Below are positions 1-9,012 of a stretch of 64,000 nucleotides of DNA, piece after piece. The translations under genes and the position numbers were made by a program. Location: contig UPXS01000007.1 in assembly GCA_900538355.1 (NCBI GenBank), positions 49,780 to 113,779 of the forward strand. The letters run 5' to 3'. Source of the stretch: an uncultured Veillonella sp. GTDB lineage: Bacteria; Bacillota; Negativicutes; Veillonellales; Veillonellaceae. How positions within the stretch are numbered: the first letter of the stretch is position 1; each line of letters begins with the position of its first letter. Under the pieces are notes generated by a model, which worked only from the letters and a program-made list of their open reading frames with translations, searched no databases and was not told where the DNA came from.

Positions 1-1668
1 TATTATGAACGGGAATTACGTAAAAATAATGCCTTAGACTTTGATGACCTTTTATTGGTGGCAGTAAAATTATTACAATCTAATGAAGCTGTGCTAGATA
101 AATATAGCAAGCGTTTTCGTTATGTCATGATTGACGAATATCAAGATACGAACCATGCTCAATATTTACTGGCTAAATTATTAGCATCTCATTGGAAAAA
201 TATTGCCGTTGTAGGTGATGCTGACCAAAGTATTTACGCTTGGCGTGGCGCAGATATTCAAAATATCTTAGACTTTGAAAAGGATTATCCGAACTGTACA
301 TCCATTAAGTTAGAGCAAAACTACCGTTCTACAAAGATTATTCTTGATGCAGCCAATGCGGTAATTGAAAATAACGAAGGTCGGCCAAAGAAAAACTTGT
401 GGACAGACAAGACAGAAGGCGCTAAAATTCAGCATTTTACGGCACAATCTGAACATGAAGAAGCGGCTTTTATCGGCGATACTATTGCTAAAAAGCACGA
501 TATTCATGGTGTTCCTTATGGCGATATGGCCATTTTGTACCGTACAAATGCTCAATCTCGTGTACTTGAAGAAGCACTAATTAAACGAGCTTTGCCATAT
601 ACGATGGTAGGTGGAACGAAGTTCTATGATCGTAAAGAAATTAAGGACGTTTTAGCTTACTTACGCGTACTATATAATCCATTCGATGATTTGAGCTTAT
701 TGCGTATCATCAATGTACCAAAGCGCAGTATTGGTGCAACTACAGTGGCAAAACTACAAGATTATGCTCGTGCAAACGGCACATCCTTGTTCATGACACT
801 CACACAATTGCATCTAGTAGATACGATTAAGGGTAAAACAAAGGAAAAGTTAGAAGAATTTGGTATCCTTATCTTTACTCTTGTAGCTGAAATGGAAGAT
901 AAAACGGTACTCGATATTTTAGAAGCTATTCTTGATAGAACAGGTTACTTGGCACAATTGGAAGAAAGTACAGATCCACAAGACCAGGCTCGCGCTGAGA
1001 ATATTGGTGAACTTTTATCTGTAGCTAAAAATTTCCAAGATACTAATCCAACGGGTACTCTTGAGGATTTCTTAGAGCAAGTAGCCCTTGTTAATGATGT
1101 TGACTCCTTCGAGCAAGAAGAGTCTAAAGTAACATTAATGACATTACATGCTGCCAAAGGTTTGGAGTTCCCAATCGTATTCTTAGGAGGCTTAGAGGAA
1201 GGCTTATTTCCTCATAGCCGCACCTTGATGAACCCTGAGGAAATCGAAGAGGAACGTCGTCTTGCCTATGTAGGTATTACTCGTGCTGAAAAGGAATTAT
1301 ATATTTCTAATGCTACTACGCGTACCGTATTTGGTCGTACTAGTAGTTATTTGCCATCTCGCTTTATCGACGAAATTCCTGAAGAGTTAGTAGATGGTTT
1401 GCGTGCTAAGCGTAAAGTACCTGATGATATTAAGCGCCATGTACCACAACATATGAGTGTTACTAGCCGTCCTATCACAAAACCAATTGTTCGCAATGAA
1501 GTGATTGCTGATTGGAAAGTTGGCGACACAGCTATTCATAGTAAATGGGGCAATGGTAAAGTTATCAATGTTGCTGGCGAAGGGGCTGGCATGAAGCTAA
1601 CAATTGAGTTTCCAACCCAAGGTGTACGTGTGGTAATGGCTAAATTTGCACCTGTTAAAAAGGGGTAA
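1..1668 (+). CDS. pcrA: ATP-dependent DNA helicase PcrA (UvrD/Rep family), 5' end outside window
   Basis: This is a superfamily 1A 3'-5' DNA helicase acting in repair and in clearing protein or RNA polymerase from DNA. The reading frame is open from base 1, so the N-terminus with the Walker A motif lies upstream and only about 555 residues are present. Visible motifs in order are DFDDLLL, motif II DEYQDTN, motif III GDADQSIYAWRGA, motif IV QNYRST, motif V TLHAAKGLEFP, and motif VI YVGITRAEK. The C-terminal HSKWGNGKV stretch is the Tudor-like domain that contacts RNA polymerase in PcrA. ligA follows after 26 bases, the usual pcrA-ligA arrangement, so co-transcription is likely. Confidence 0.96.
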   Translation, partial: YYERELRKNNALDFDDLLLVAVKLLQSNEAVLDKYSKRFRYVMIDEYQDTNHAQYLLAKLLASHWKNIAVVGDADQSIYAWRGADIQNILDFEKDYPNCTSIKLEQNYRSTKIILDAANAVIENNEGRPKKNLWTDKTEGAKIQHFTAQSEHEEAAFIGDTIAKKHDIHGVPYGDMAILYRTNAQSRVLEEALIKRALPYTMVGGTKFYDRKEIKDVLAYLRVLYNPFDDLSLLRIINVPKRSIGATTVAKLQDYARANGTSLFMTLTQLHLVDTIKGKTKEKLEEFGILIFTLVAEMEDKTVLDILEAILDRTGYLAQLEESTDPQDQARAENIGELLSVAKNFQDTNPTGTLEDFLEQVALVNDVDSFEQEESKVTLMTLHAAKGLEFPIVFLGGLEEGLFPHSRTLMNPEEIEEERRLAYVGITRAEKELYISNATTRTVFGRTSSYLPSRFIDEIPEELVDGLRAKRKVPDDIKRHVPQHMSVTSRPITKPIVRNEVIADWKVGDTAIHSKWGNGKVINVAGEGAGMKLTIEFPTQGVRVVMAKFAPVKKG

Positions 1669-1694
1669 TTGTTTTCTGTATAAAAGGATAGAAG

Positions 1695-3698
1695 ATGAAT
1701 CCGAAAGATAGAATTAAAGAGTTACAACAAGAGCTGACTCATGCGCAGTATTTATACTATGTAAAAGATGCTCCTACTATGAGTGACTTTGAATACGATA
1801 AAAAATATCGAGAGCTCGTTGAATTAGAAACAGCTCATCCTGAATATATTGTGCCTTCTTCTCCAACACAACGGGTGGGGATGAAGGTGGAAGGCTCCTT
1901 TGAAAAGGTTGTTCATGGTCGCCCTATGTTGAGCTTGTCTAATGTATTCAGTGCTGATGAAGTGCGTGCATTTGCTAGTCGTGTAGAGAAGGAATTAGGT
2001 CATAAGCCTTCTGCTTATGTAGTAGAACTTAAAATCGATGGCTTAGCGGTCAATTTGCACTATGAAAATGGCATGTTTGTACGTGCTGTAACACGTGGTG
2101 ATGGCCGTGTTGGTGAAGATGTTACGGCCAATGTGCGAACAATTAAATCCATTCCTTTATATCTCGAAAATGCACCTGAATTTATTGAGGTGCGCGGTGA
2201 AGCTTATATGCCTCATAGCGAATTTAAACGCATTAATGAAGAACGCGATGAAGAGGGTTTACCAACCTTTGTAAATCCTCGTAATGCAGCAGCTGGTTCT
2301 TTACGCCAACAAGATCCTGCTATTACTGCTAGTCGTAATTTAGCCTTCTTTGCCTACGCAATCGGTTCTGAAGTGGGTGCCAATATTCATAGCCAAGAGG
2401 AATTATTACAAAGCTTAGAAACATTTAAGTTTTCTGTGAATTCTCATTATCGTGTATGTAAAACGATTGATGAGGTAATCGAGGCTATTGAATATTGGGA
2501 TGAAAAGCGCCATGAGTTGCCTTACGATACTGATGGTATGGTAATTAAGGTTAATAGTTTTGATGACCAAGAGGTACTTGGTAGTACTGCTAAGGACCCT
2601 AAATGGGCAACAGCGTACAAATATCCTCCAGAAGAAGTGGAAACAATCCTTAAGGACATCACCATTAACGTAGGACGTACAGGTGTTCTTACGCCAACAG
2701 GTGAGTTGGAATCCGTATTTGTATCCGGTACGAATGTAAGTCGTGTTACATTACATAACCAAGACTTTATCAATGAAAAGGATATTCGCATTGGTGACCA
2801 CGTTATCATTCACAAGGCAGCAGAGATTATTCCAGAAGTTATCCGCGTAGTTCCAGAAAAACGTACTGGTTCTGAGGTGCCTTTCACCATTCCAAATCGC
2901 TGCCCAGTATGTGATTCCCCTGCAGTTCGTCGTGAAGGTGAAGCAGCTGTTCGGTGTACTAATAAACACTGTCCTGCCATTGAAAAAGAACAAATTATCC
3001 ATTTTGCATCTCGCGATGCAATGAATATAGATGGCCTTGGTCCTAGCATTGTAGAAAACTTAATCAATAACAAGTTAATTGCCAATGTGGTTGATTTATA
3101 TCATTTAATAGTAGATCAATTAGTTACTATGGACCGAATGGGTAAGAAATCTGCAGAGAATTTGGTGAAAGCCATCGCAGACTCTAAAACTCGTGGATTA
3201 GACCGCGTATTGTATGGCCTCGGTATTCGCTTAATTGGATCTAAAGCAGCCGGCACAATTGCTAATGTTGTGAAATCTATGGAACGATTCATGACAATTA
3301 CTAAAGAAGAATTAGTGGCTGTAGAAGAAATCGGGCCTACAATGGCTGATAGTATCGTTGAATACCGTCAAGATCCGGCTCATGTTGCCATTATTGAAGG
3401 CTTAACACAAGCAGGTCTTAAAATGACCGTAGATGTTGTTGAAGCTGCTGGTAACCAAATGGATGGAGAAATCGTCGTTCTTACCGGTAAGCTTGAGATT
3501 ATGGGTCGTAGTGAAGCAGGTAAAATCCTTGAAGCTCATGGGGCAAAGGTTACAGGTTCTGTATCTAAAAAAACAACCCTTGTTATCGCTGGTGAAGATA
3601 GTGGTAGCAAGCTGACTAAAGCAAATGAATTGGGTATACGAGTTATGAACGAAGAAGAGTTTGTAGAACTCCTACGCGATCTTGGTGAAATCCAATAG
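1695..3698 (+). CDS. ligA: NAD-dependent DNA ligase LigA
   Basis: This enzyme seals nicks in duplex DNA using NAD+ during replication and repair. At 667 residues it has the normal family length. The adenylated lysine is K113 in ELKIDG. The OB fold and a four-cysteine zinc finger follow (C403, C406, C421, C426), then helix-hairpin-helix repeats (for example GLGIRLIGSKAA and VEEIGPTMA) and a C-terminal BRCT domain from about residue 590 (VVLTGKLE, GRSEAG). An AGGATAG-like ribosome site precedes the ATG. It sits 26 bases after pcrA, consistent with one transcript. No key residue is missing. Confidence 0.97.
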   Translation: MNPKDRIKELQQELTHAQYLYYVKDAPTMSDFEYDKKYRELVELETAHPEYIVPSSPTQRVGMKVEGSFEKVVHGRPMLSLSNVFSADEVRAFASRVEKELGHKPSAYVVELKIDGLAVNLHYENGMFVRAVTRGDGRVGEDVTANVRTIKSIPLYLENAPEFIEVRGEAYMPHSEFKRINEERDEEGLPTFVNPRNAAAGSLRQQDPAITASRNLAFFAYAIGSEVGANIHSQEELLQSLETFKFSVNSHYRVCKTIDEVIEAIEYWDEKRHELPYDTDGMVIKVNSFDDQEVLGSTAKDPKWATAYKYPPEEVETILKDITINVGRTGVLTPTGELESVFVSGTNVSRVTLHNQDFINEKDIRIGDHVIIHKAAEIIPEVIRVVPEKRTGSEVPFTIPNRCPVCDSPAVRREGEAAVRCTNKHCPAIEKEQIIHFASRDAMNIDGLGPSIVENLINNKLIANVVDLYHLIVDQLVTMDRMGKKSAENLVKAIADSKTRGLDRVLYGLGIRLIGSKAAGTIANVVKSMERFMTITKEELVAVEEIGPTMADSIVEYRQDPAHVAIIEGLTQAGLKMTVDVVEAAGNQMDGEIVVLTGKLEIMGRSEAGKILEAHGAKVTGSVSKKTTLVIAGEDSGSKLTKANELGIRVMNEEEFVELLRDLGEIQ

Positions 3699-3718
3699 AT
3701 ATACATTCTTACAATGTT

Positions 3719-3747
3719 TTGAAAATATATATTATTTGCTTTATAAT
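3719..3747 (+). promoter_or_regulatory. Promoter of gatCAB
   Basis: TTGAAA (3719-3724) and TATAAT (3742-3747) are separated by exactly 17 bases in the gap between ligA and gatC. This matches a sigma-A promoter closely and would give gatCAB its own transcription start. The 57-base gap holds no other signal. Confidence 0.75.
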
Positions 3748-3773
3748 AAGTAATTATGAAAGGATGTGTTCCG

Positions 3774-4064
3774 ATGAAAATCAGCCAAGAGGAAATTAGA
3801 AAAATCGCCTGGCTTTCACGTTTGGAAGTTAAGGAAGAACATATGGCACATGTAGAAAAAGAATTATCCGATATCTTGACTTATGTTGCTGAACTAGATG
3901 CATTAGAGCTTAATGATGTAGAACCAATGGCTCATGCAGTACCATTGAACAATGTATTTAGAGAGGATGAAACAAAACCATCCTTAGACCATGATTTAGC
4001 TTTGTCCAATGCTCCAGAAGCAGAGGATGGGTACTTTAAAGTACCTCGCGTTGTACAAGAATAG
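3774..4064 (+). CDS. gatC: Asp-tRNA(Asn)/Glu-tRNA(Gln) amidotransferase subunit C
   Basis: GatC is the small subunit that clamps GatA and GatB together in the tRNA-dependent amidotransferase making Gln-tRNA(Gln) and/or Asn-tRNA(Asn). The ATG at 3774 is chosen over the in-frame ATG at 3756. An AAAGGA site at 3759-3764 lies 9 bases before 3774, and the resulting 96-residue protein begins MKISQEEIRKIAWLSRLE, as family members do. The motifs LSDILTYVAELDALE and the ending GYFKVPRVVQE are typical. It is the first gene of gatCAB, 11 bases before gatA. Confidence 0.96.
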   Translation: MKISQEEIRKIAWLSRLEVKEEHMAHVEKELSDILTYVAELDALELNDVEPMAHAVPLNNVFREDETKPSLDHDLALSNAPEAEDGYFKVPRVVQE

Positions 4065-4075
4065 GAGGTTTCGCT

Positions 4076-5536
4076 GTGACAACAATTCATGAATTACACA
4101 AGAAACTAGTGAATAAAGAAATCAGTGCCGTTGAATTGACGAATGCTGTTATTGCACATAAAGCGAAAGTGGAACCGACTGTACATGCGTACTTATCCGA
4201 TTCTCATGAACGCGCTTTAGCTACAGCTAAGCTTGTAGATGAAGCAATTGCTAAAGGCGAATCTATTTCTCCATTGGCAGGTATTCCTGGTGCGATTAAA
4301 GATAATATTTGTATTAAAGACGAACCTGCAACATGTGCATCTAAAATGTTAGAAAACTTTGTACCTCCATACAATGCGTCTGTTATTGAACGTTTACAAG
4401 ATAATCAATTTGTTAGTCTTGGTAAACTAAATATGGACGAATTTGCTATGGGTGGTTCTACAGAAAACTCTGCATTAGCAAAAACGACTAACCCTTGGAA
4501 TGCTGATTGCGTACCAGGTGGTTCTTCTGGTGGTAGTGCAGCAGCTGTATCTAGTGGCTCTGCTATTTGGGCTCTTGGCTCTGATACTGGTGGGTCTATT
4601 CGTCAACCAGCGTCCTTCTGTGGCGTTGTAGGCTTAAAACCAACATACGGTAATGTATCTCGTTATGGTTTAATCGCCTTCGCATCCTCTTTGGACCAAA
4701 TTGGACCTGTTACTCGTGATGTAACAGATGCTGCTTTAGTATTAAATGCCATATCTGGTCATGATGCGAAAGACTCCACATCTATTCCAGGTGCTCGTGT
4801 AGACTACACTACAGCTCTTGTAAATGATGTAAAAAATCTTAAAATCGGTGTGCCAAAAGAATTCTTTGGCGAAGGTCTCAATAGCGAAGTTCGCAAAGCT
4901 ATGGAAGAGGCTATCGAAACATATAAAAAATTGGGTGCTGAAATCGTTGAGGTTTCCTTACCTAACTCTAAATATGCGTTGTCTGCATACTATATCATCG
5001 CATTGGCAGAAGCTAGCTCTAACTTGGCTCGTTATGACGGCGTAAGCTATGGTATGCGCGTACCTGCAGATAATCTTGTAGATATGTCTACTAAAACTCG
5101 TACAGAAGGTTTTGGTCCTGAAGTACAACGCCGTATCTTGTTAGGTACCTATGTATTGAGCGCTGGTTACTATGATGCTTACTATTTGAAAGCATTAAAA
5201 GTACGCCGCCTCATTAAAAATGAATTTGATGAAGCATTCTCCAAAGTGGATTTGATTTTAACACCAACTGCACCTAATACATCTTATAAATTTGGTGAAA
5301 AAGCAAATGATCCATTGGCAATGTACTTAGAAGATATCTGTACAGTACCAGCAAACCTTGCAGGTATTCCAGGTATTAGCATTCCAGCAGGTATGAGTAG
5401 CAGCAATTTGCCAATCGGCTTACAATTGCTCGGTCCTGCTATGGGTGAAGAAACATTGTTACGTGCCGCTTTCACATTTGAACAAGCACGTCCAGACTGT
5501 CAATTAGTAGCACCAACTGGGGAGGTTTCTCTATGA
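4076..5536 (+). CDS. gatA: Asp-tRNA(Asn)/Glu-tRNA(Gln) amidotransferase subunit A
   Basis: GatA is an amidase-signature glutaminase that releases ammonia from glutamine and passes it to GatB. The Ser-cisSer-Lys triad is visible as K75 (in AIKDN), S150 (PGGSSGGS) and S174 (DTGGSIRQP), with the family spacing of 75 and 24 residues. The 486-residue length is normal. It starts with GTG at 4076 behind AGGAGG. Its stop overlaps the gatB start in ATGA, so translational coupling is likely. The pathway replaces a direct GlnRS and/or AsnRS route. Confidence 0.97.
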   Translation: MTTIHELHKKLVNKEISAVELTNAVIAHKAKVEPTVHAYLSDSHERALATAKLVDEAIAKGESISPLAGIPGAIKDNICIKDEPATCASKMLENFVPPYNASVIERLQDNQFVSLGKLNMDEFAMGGSTENSALAKTTNPWNADCVPGGSSGGSAAAVSSGSAIWALGSDTGGSIRQPASFCGVVGLKPTYGNVSRYGLIAFASSLDQIGPVTRDVTDAALVLNAISGHDAKDSTSIPGARVDYTTALVNDVKNLKIGVPKEFFGEGLNSEVRKAMEEAIETYKKLGAEIVEVSLPNSKYALSAYYIIALAEASSNLARYDGVSYGMRVPADNLVDMSTKTRTEGFGPEVQRRILLGTYVLSAGYYDAYYLKALKVRRLIKNEFDEAFSKVDLILTPTAPNTSYKFGEKANDPLAMYLEDICTVPANLAGIPGISIPAGMSSSNLPIGLQLLGPAMGEETLLRAAFTFEQARPDCQLVAPTGEVSL

Positions 5537-6981
5537 GTAGTAAATACGAAACAGTCGTTGGTTTAGAGGTTCATACAGAGCTTAAGACTAAGTCTAAAAT
5601 CTTCTGTGGTTGTACCACTGAATTCGGCGGCGATCAAAATACACATGTATGCCCAGTATGCCTAGGCTTACCTGGTGCTATGCCTGTGTTAAATAAACAA
5701 GTAGTAGAATTTGCTATCAAAGTAGGTTTAGCATTGAACTGTGAAATTCTAAACTTTAACAAATTTGACCGTAAAAACTACTACTATCCAGATTTGCCTA
5801 AAAACTATCAAACATCTCAATACGATTTGCCAATTTGCTTGAATGGTCATTTAGACATCGAAGTAAATGGTGAAACTAAACGCATTGGTATTACGCGGAT
5901 TCACATGGAAGAAGATGCTGGTAAACTAGTTCATAGTGGTAACACTATTTCCGATTCTAAATCTTCTAATGTTGACTATAACCGTACTGGTGTACCTCTT
6001 CTTGAAATCGTATCCGAACCAGATATTCGTTCCGGCGCAGAAGCGAGAGCCTATGTTGAAAAACTACGTTCTATCTTGCAATACTTAGAAGTATCTGACG
6101 GTCGTATGGAAGAAGGTTCCTTACGTGGTGACTGTAACGTATCCGTACGTTTGCGCGGTACTAAAGAGTTTGGTACACGTACAGAAACTAAGAACGTTAA
6201 CTCCTTAACAGCTATCCAAAAGGTTGTTGAATATGAAGCATTGCGCCAAGCTAAGTTGATTGAAGCTGGCGGCAAAGTAGATCAAGAAACACGTACTTGG
6301 GATGATGCTCAAGGCATTACTATTGGTATGCGTAAAAAAGACGAAGAAAACGATTACCGTTACTTCCCTGAACCTGACTTGGTACCAATTGTAATTACAG
6401 ACGAAAAAATTGAAGAAGTACGTCGTGCGTTACCAGAATTACAAGATGCTAAGATTGAACGCTTTGTATCTGAATATGGCTTGTCTCGTGAAGATGCTAC
6501 AACCCTTACTGTATCCCGTAAAACAGCAGATTTCTTGGATGCTACTGTAAAAGCAGGTGCCGATGCTAAGACTGTTGCTAACTGGATGCTTGGTGATTTG
6601 TCTAAGATGATTAATGAAAGTGGCTTAACATTTGCTGAATCCAAAGTAAGCCCTGAAAACTTGGCTGGTATGATTGCTCTTATCGATAAAGGTACAATCT
6701 CTGGTAAAATTGCGAAAAAGGTTATTGTATCCATGTGGGAATCCGGCAAGGATGCAGATACTATCGTAAAAGAAGAAGGCCTTGTTCAAATCACTGATAC
6801 TGGTGCTATCGAAGAAATCGTTAAGCAAGTTATTGCTAACAATCCACAACCAGTGGCAGACTTCAAAGGTGGCAATGGCAAAGCTATTGGCTTCTTAGTA
6901 GGTCAAGTTATGAAGGAATCTAAAGGCCGTGCTAACCCTGGTATGGTAAATGAATTGCTTCAAAAATACTTGAAAGACTAA
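5533..6981 (+). CDS. gatB: Asp-tRNA(Asn)/Glu-tRNA(Gln) amidotransferase subunit B
   Basis: GatB binds the misacylated tRNA, phosphorylates the Glu or Asp side chain and uses GatA-derived ammonia to amidate it. The N-terminal GatB/PET112 signature (VGLEVHTEL, CPVCLGLPGAMPVLN, YYYPDLPKNYQTSQYD, RIHMEEDAGKL) is intact, as is the DYNRTGVPLLEIVSEPD block. The C-terminal helical and YqeY-like tRNA-binding region runs from about residue 325 and ends in NPGMVNELLQKYL. At 482 residues it has the usual length. The start overlaps the gatA stop. A strong terminator follows 40 bases downstream. Confidence 0.97.
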   Translation: MSSKYETVVGLEVHTELKTKSKIFCGCTTEFGGDQNTHVCPVCLGLPGAMPVLNKQVVEFAIKVGLALNCEILNFNKFDRKNYYYPDLPKNYQTSQYDLPICLNGHLDIEVNGETKRIGITRIHMEEDAGKLVHSGNTISDSKSSNVDYNRTGVPLLEIVSEPDIRSGAEARAYVEKLRSILQYLEVSDGRMEEGSLRGDCNVSVRLRGTKEFGTRTETKNVNSLTAIQKVVEYEALRQAKLIEAGGKVDQETRTWDDAQGITIGMRKKDEENDYRYFPEPDLVPIVITDEKIEEVRRALPELQDAKIERFVSEYGLSREDATTLTVSRKTADFLDATVKAGADAKTVANWMLGDLSKMINESGLTFAESKVSPENLAGMIALIDKGTISGKIAKKVIVSMWESGKDADTIVKEEGLVQITDTGAIEEIVKQVIANNPQPVADFKGGNGKAIGFLVGQVMKESKGRANPGMVNELLQKYLKD

Positions 6982-7021
6982 TTTGTCCGTTAGTATATAG
7001 TCGCATAAGCAATACAAATAA

Positions 7022-7070
7022 AAATATCCCCTAGAGATATATGAATTTATATCTATAGGGGATATTTATT
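7022..7070 (+). terminator. Rho-independent terminator after gatB
   Basis: Two 20-base arms (7022-7041 and 7048-7067) form a nearly perfect stem around ATATCCCCT/AGGGGATAT with a 6-base loop, followed by a T-rich run. The position closes the gatCAB operon. Confidence 0.85.
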
Positions 7071-7100
7071 TGCATTTTTATCATAGAAATATGGTATAAT
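7070..7100 (+). promoter_or_regulatory. Probable promoter of the 7149 gene
   Basis: TTGCAT (7070-7075) and TATAAT (7095-7100) are 19 bases apart. The -10 box is preceded by TGG, giving an extended -10, which can offset the long spacer. It lies 49 bases before the start codon. Confidence 0.55.
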
Positions 7101-7148
7101 AAGTTGTATAAAATTAATTATTATTTTGGTCATATAAAGGACGTAACG

Positions 7149-7565
7149 ATGTCTGATCAACACAATACAAATAACAATCAAAATACATATAGAAATAATG
7201 AACGTAGCGATAGCTTTGGTAGTAATGCTCACTTCGGAGAGCCAAATACACGGGTATTATCTGATGATGAACGCCGTGACTTTGATGGTGTAACCATTGA
7301 AGAGGTAGGAGACTCTGTTCATGTGGACTCTACACCTAGTAATATGAACGAAGACTATCAACGCGGTGAAGAGTACAATCAATATGGCCCTCATGTTAAG
7401 GTGTATAGCTTTAATAGTACGAGTTGGCTAAGTCGTATTGTTTTAATTATCATTCTAGCAATTGTATTAGCAGCTGTAGTATTTTTTGGTGGCATTATCC
7501 TATCTGTTGTAGGGGTTGTCATTTTAGTGGGAGCTATTGTTTCCTTTATCTTTGGCCTCTTTTAA
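7149..7565 (+). CDS. Small C-terminally anchored membrane protein, unknown function
   Basis: I do not recognise this 138-residue protein. The first 85 residues are hydrophilic, rich in N, D and E, and probably disordered. The rest form two adjacent hydrophobic segments (about 92-114 and 116-138) with glycine turns, ending FIFGLF at the membrane. The ATG at 7149 is preferred over the in-frame ATG at 7104 because AAAGGA precedes it at the right distance. It is host DNA: the prophage left attachment site begins right after its stop codon, so in an uninfected strain the next gene would be the radical SAM gene at 50221. Confidence 0.75.
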   Translation: MSDQHNTNNNQNTYRNNERSDSFGSNAHFGEPNTRVLSDDERRDFDGVTIEEVGDSVHVDSTPSNMNEDYQRGEEYNQYGPHVKVYSFNSTSWLSRIVLIIILAIVLAAVVFFGGIILSVVGVVILVGAIVSFIFGLF

Positions 7566-7585
7566 TGGTATAATACATATATTAT
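7566..7585. other. Left attachment site (attL)
   Basis: TGGTATAATACATATATTAT matches 50158-50177 at 18 of 20 positions, with the last 14 bases identical. It lies between the stop codon of the host gene at 7565 and the integrase end of the prophage, as an attachment core should. The TGGTATAAT in it also reads as an extended -10 promoter element facing right. Confidence 0.7.
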
Positions 7586-7590
7586 AAAAT

Positions 7591-7632
7591 AAAGCTATAG
7601 AACACATTGATAAATAGGGTTTTATAGCTTTT
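7591..7632. terminator. Inverted repeat, possible bidirectional terminator
   Basis: AAAGCTATA (7591-7599) and TATAGCTTT (7623-7631) are perfect 9-base arms with a 23-base loop. T-rich tracts follow in both directions. It sits between the 3' ends of the host membrane gene and the leftward integrase and could end transcription of both. The long loop makes this uncertain. Confidence 0.4.
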
Positions 7633-7650
7633 CGTCATATAATCGTCAAA
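7633..7650. repeat. Left integrase arm-type direct repeats
   Basis: CGTCA occurs at 7633 and CGTCAAA at 7644, an 11-base period. The same motif with the same period is found at the other prophage end (50030 and 50041). Paired short direct repeats flanking the core are typical of arm-binding sites of tyrosine integrases that carry an N-terminal arm-binding domain. Confidence 0.5.
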
Positions 7651-7655
7651 AATAA

Positions 7656-8711
7656 TTAACCAAATATATTTGCCACGTTATCCGCAGCATTTTTTCTCAT
7701 TTCATCTGAAAAATGGATATATGTTTTAATAACTGTATTTATATTATCTCCAAGTAAACTGGCAACAGTCTGTATGTCTACATTATTACCTAATAATGTA
7801 GTAGCGTATGTATGTCTAAACATATGAATTGATTTTCCGGGAAGGAACCGTTGAATCAGTTCATTTACTTGACTGCTTCGACTGGTGCGAAATGGAAACA
7901 ATCTATCCGATCCGTTACATTGATACTGTTTTAATAAATTAGAAAGTATAGGCGGAATAGGAATTATACGAATACTATTTTTACTTTTTGGTAATTTAAA
8001 GCCATATTTATTACGTTCACATTGTGCCCATTGTTTAGAAATTGATATAGTATTATTGTCAAAGTCTATATCAGACCATTGTAATGCTATAATCTCACCA
8101 TACCTAGCGCCTGTATATCTTGCTATATTGCATAACAAATAATACGTTGGGTGACTATGTTCGATATTATGTAAAAGCATGTCCATATCTTCTATTGGAA
8201 TTGTTGTGATTGATCGTGTACTTTGTTTACGATATCTCTTAATGGCGGCACATGGATTATTGCGAATTAACCGATATGGATTGATAGCATAATTAAAAAC
8301 GGCACGTAGTAATACAATACACAAATTTTTACTTGCCGCTGATTTTGACAAATTAGAAATCAATGTAAAAATATCGGAATGGGTAATATCACGCATTCTT
8401 TTGTCATGTAAGGGCTTGCAATATTTCTCCATGATATTATTGTAGATCAGTACTGAATTGGCGGATATATTAATCTTTTCCCGAATGTAAATCTGATAAA
8501 ACTGAATAAGCGTTATATCTTTTAGACTGTCATCAAGTGGATTGGTGACAGTCTTTTTTAATTCCTCAATAATTTTTTGCCCATAGAGTTTTGCTTCTCT
8601 TTGAGTAGCAAAACCCTGTTTGGATTTTTGCCTCCATTTTAGGCCATCTTTATAGCTGACAATAATTTGGTAACCTTTGTCTTTTTTACGAATGGTAAAG
8701 TTGTATTGCAT
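7656..8711 (-). CDS. int: Phage tyrosine integrase
   Basis: This site-specific recombinase inserts and, with an excision factor, removes the prophage. Of its 351 residues, 1-50 form an arm-binding (AP2-like/Tn916-type) domain, about 65-160 a SAM-like core-binding domain, and the rest the catalytic domain. Visible catalytic residues are R203 (TGARYGE), K242 or K244, H296 and R299 (HMFRHTYA) and nucleophile Y331. The position usually held by His or Trp after LLG is D322. AAGGA lies 9 bases before the ATG. It is the last gene of a leftward lysogeny operon, 2 bases after the ImmA-like gene, and lies next to attL. Confidence 0.93.
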   Translation of the reverse strand: MQYNFTIRKKDKGYQIIVSYKDGLKWRQKSKQGFATQREAKLYGQKIIEELKKTVTNPLDDSLKDITLIQFYQIYIREKINISANSVLIYNNIMEKYCKPLHDKRMRDITHSDIFTLISNLSKSAASKNLCIVLLRAVFNYAINPYRLIRNNPCAAIKRYRKQSTRSITTIPIEDMDMLLHNIEHSHPTYYLLCNIARYTGARYGEIIALQWSDIDFDNNTISISKQWAQCERNKYGFKLPKSKNSIRIIPIPPILSNLLKQYQCNGSDRLFPFRTSRSSQVNELIQRFLPGKSIHMFRHTYATTLLGNNVDIQTVASLLGDNINTVIKTYIHFSDEMRKNAADNVANIFG

Positions 8712-8713
8712 GG

Positions 8714-8989
8714 TTACACATCCTTGCTATTAACCACGTGATAAAAGAATTCCTCATCGATATCTTCATCTAATTCTCTATCATGAGCGATCCGTTCTAT
8801 TAAATTAATATGTTTTTCAGAATGAAAGTCATCATGTTTAATATGTCCTAATTCGTGTAGTACACTAACTCGCTGTGCATCAAAAGGCTTATTTAAATTA
8901 ACCAGTATAGAATGACTGCCATCTTCATTAAGACGTACTACTGCTGTTTGTGTTTTCTTTAATTGCGTATAAATCAAATTAATAGACAT
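8714..8989 (-). CDS. ImmA/IrrE-like metallopeptidase, short form
   Basis: Proteins of this family cleave a phage or element repressor when activated. In this 91-residue protein the zinc-binding motif is HELGH (H45, E46, H49) within SVLHELGHIKHDDF, the typical IrrE/ImmA context, preceded by a short N-terminal region. The protein is shorter than most family members and ends in an acidic stretch (DEDIDEEFF) that may hold the third ligand. A GGGGAG site precedes the ATG. Its place beside the repressor suggests it cleaves the 9542-9904 product on induction, which is an inference from context. Confidence 0.75.
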   Translation of the reverse strand: MSINLIYTQLKKTQTAVVRLNEDGSHSILVNLNKPFDAQRVSVLHELGHIKHDDFHSEKHINLIERIAHDRELDEDIDEEFFYHVVNSKDV

Positions 8990-9012
8990 AACAACACTCT
9001 CCCCAGATAAAA

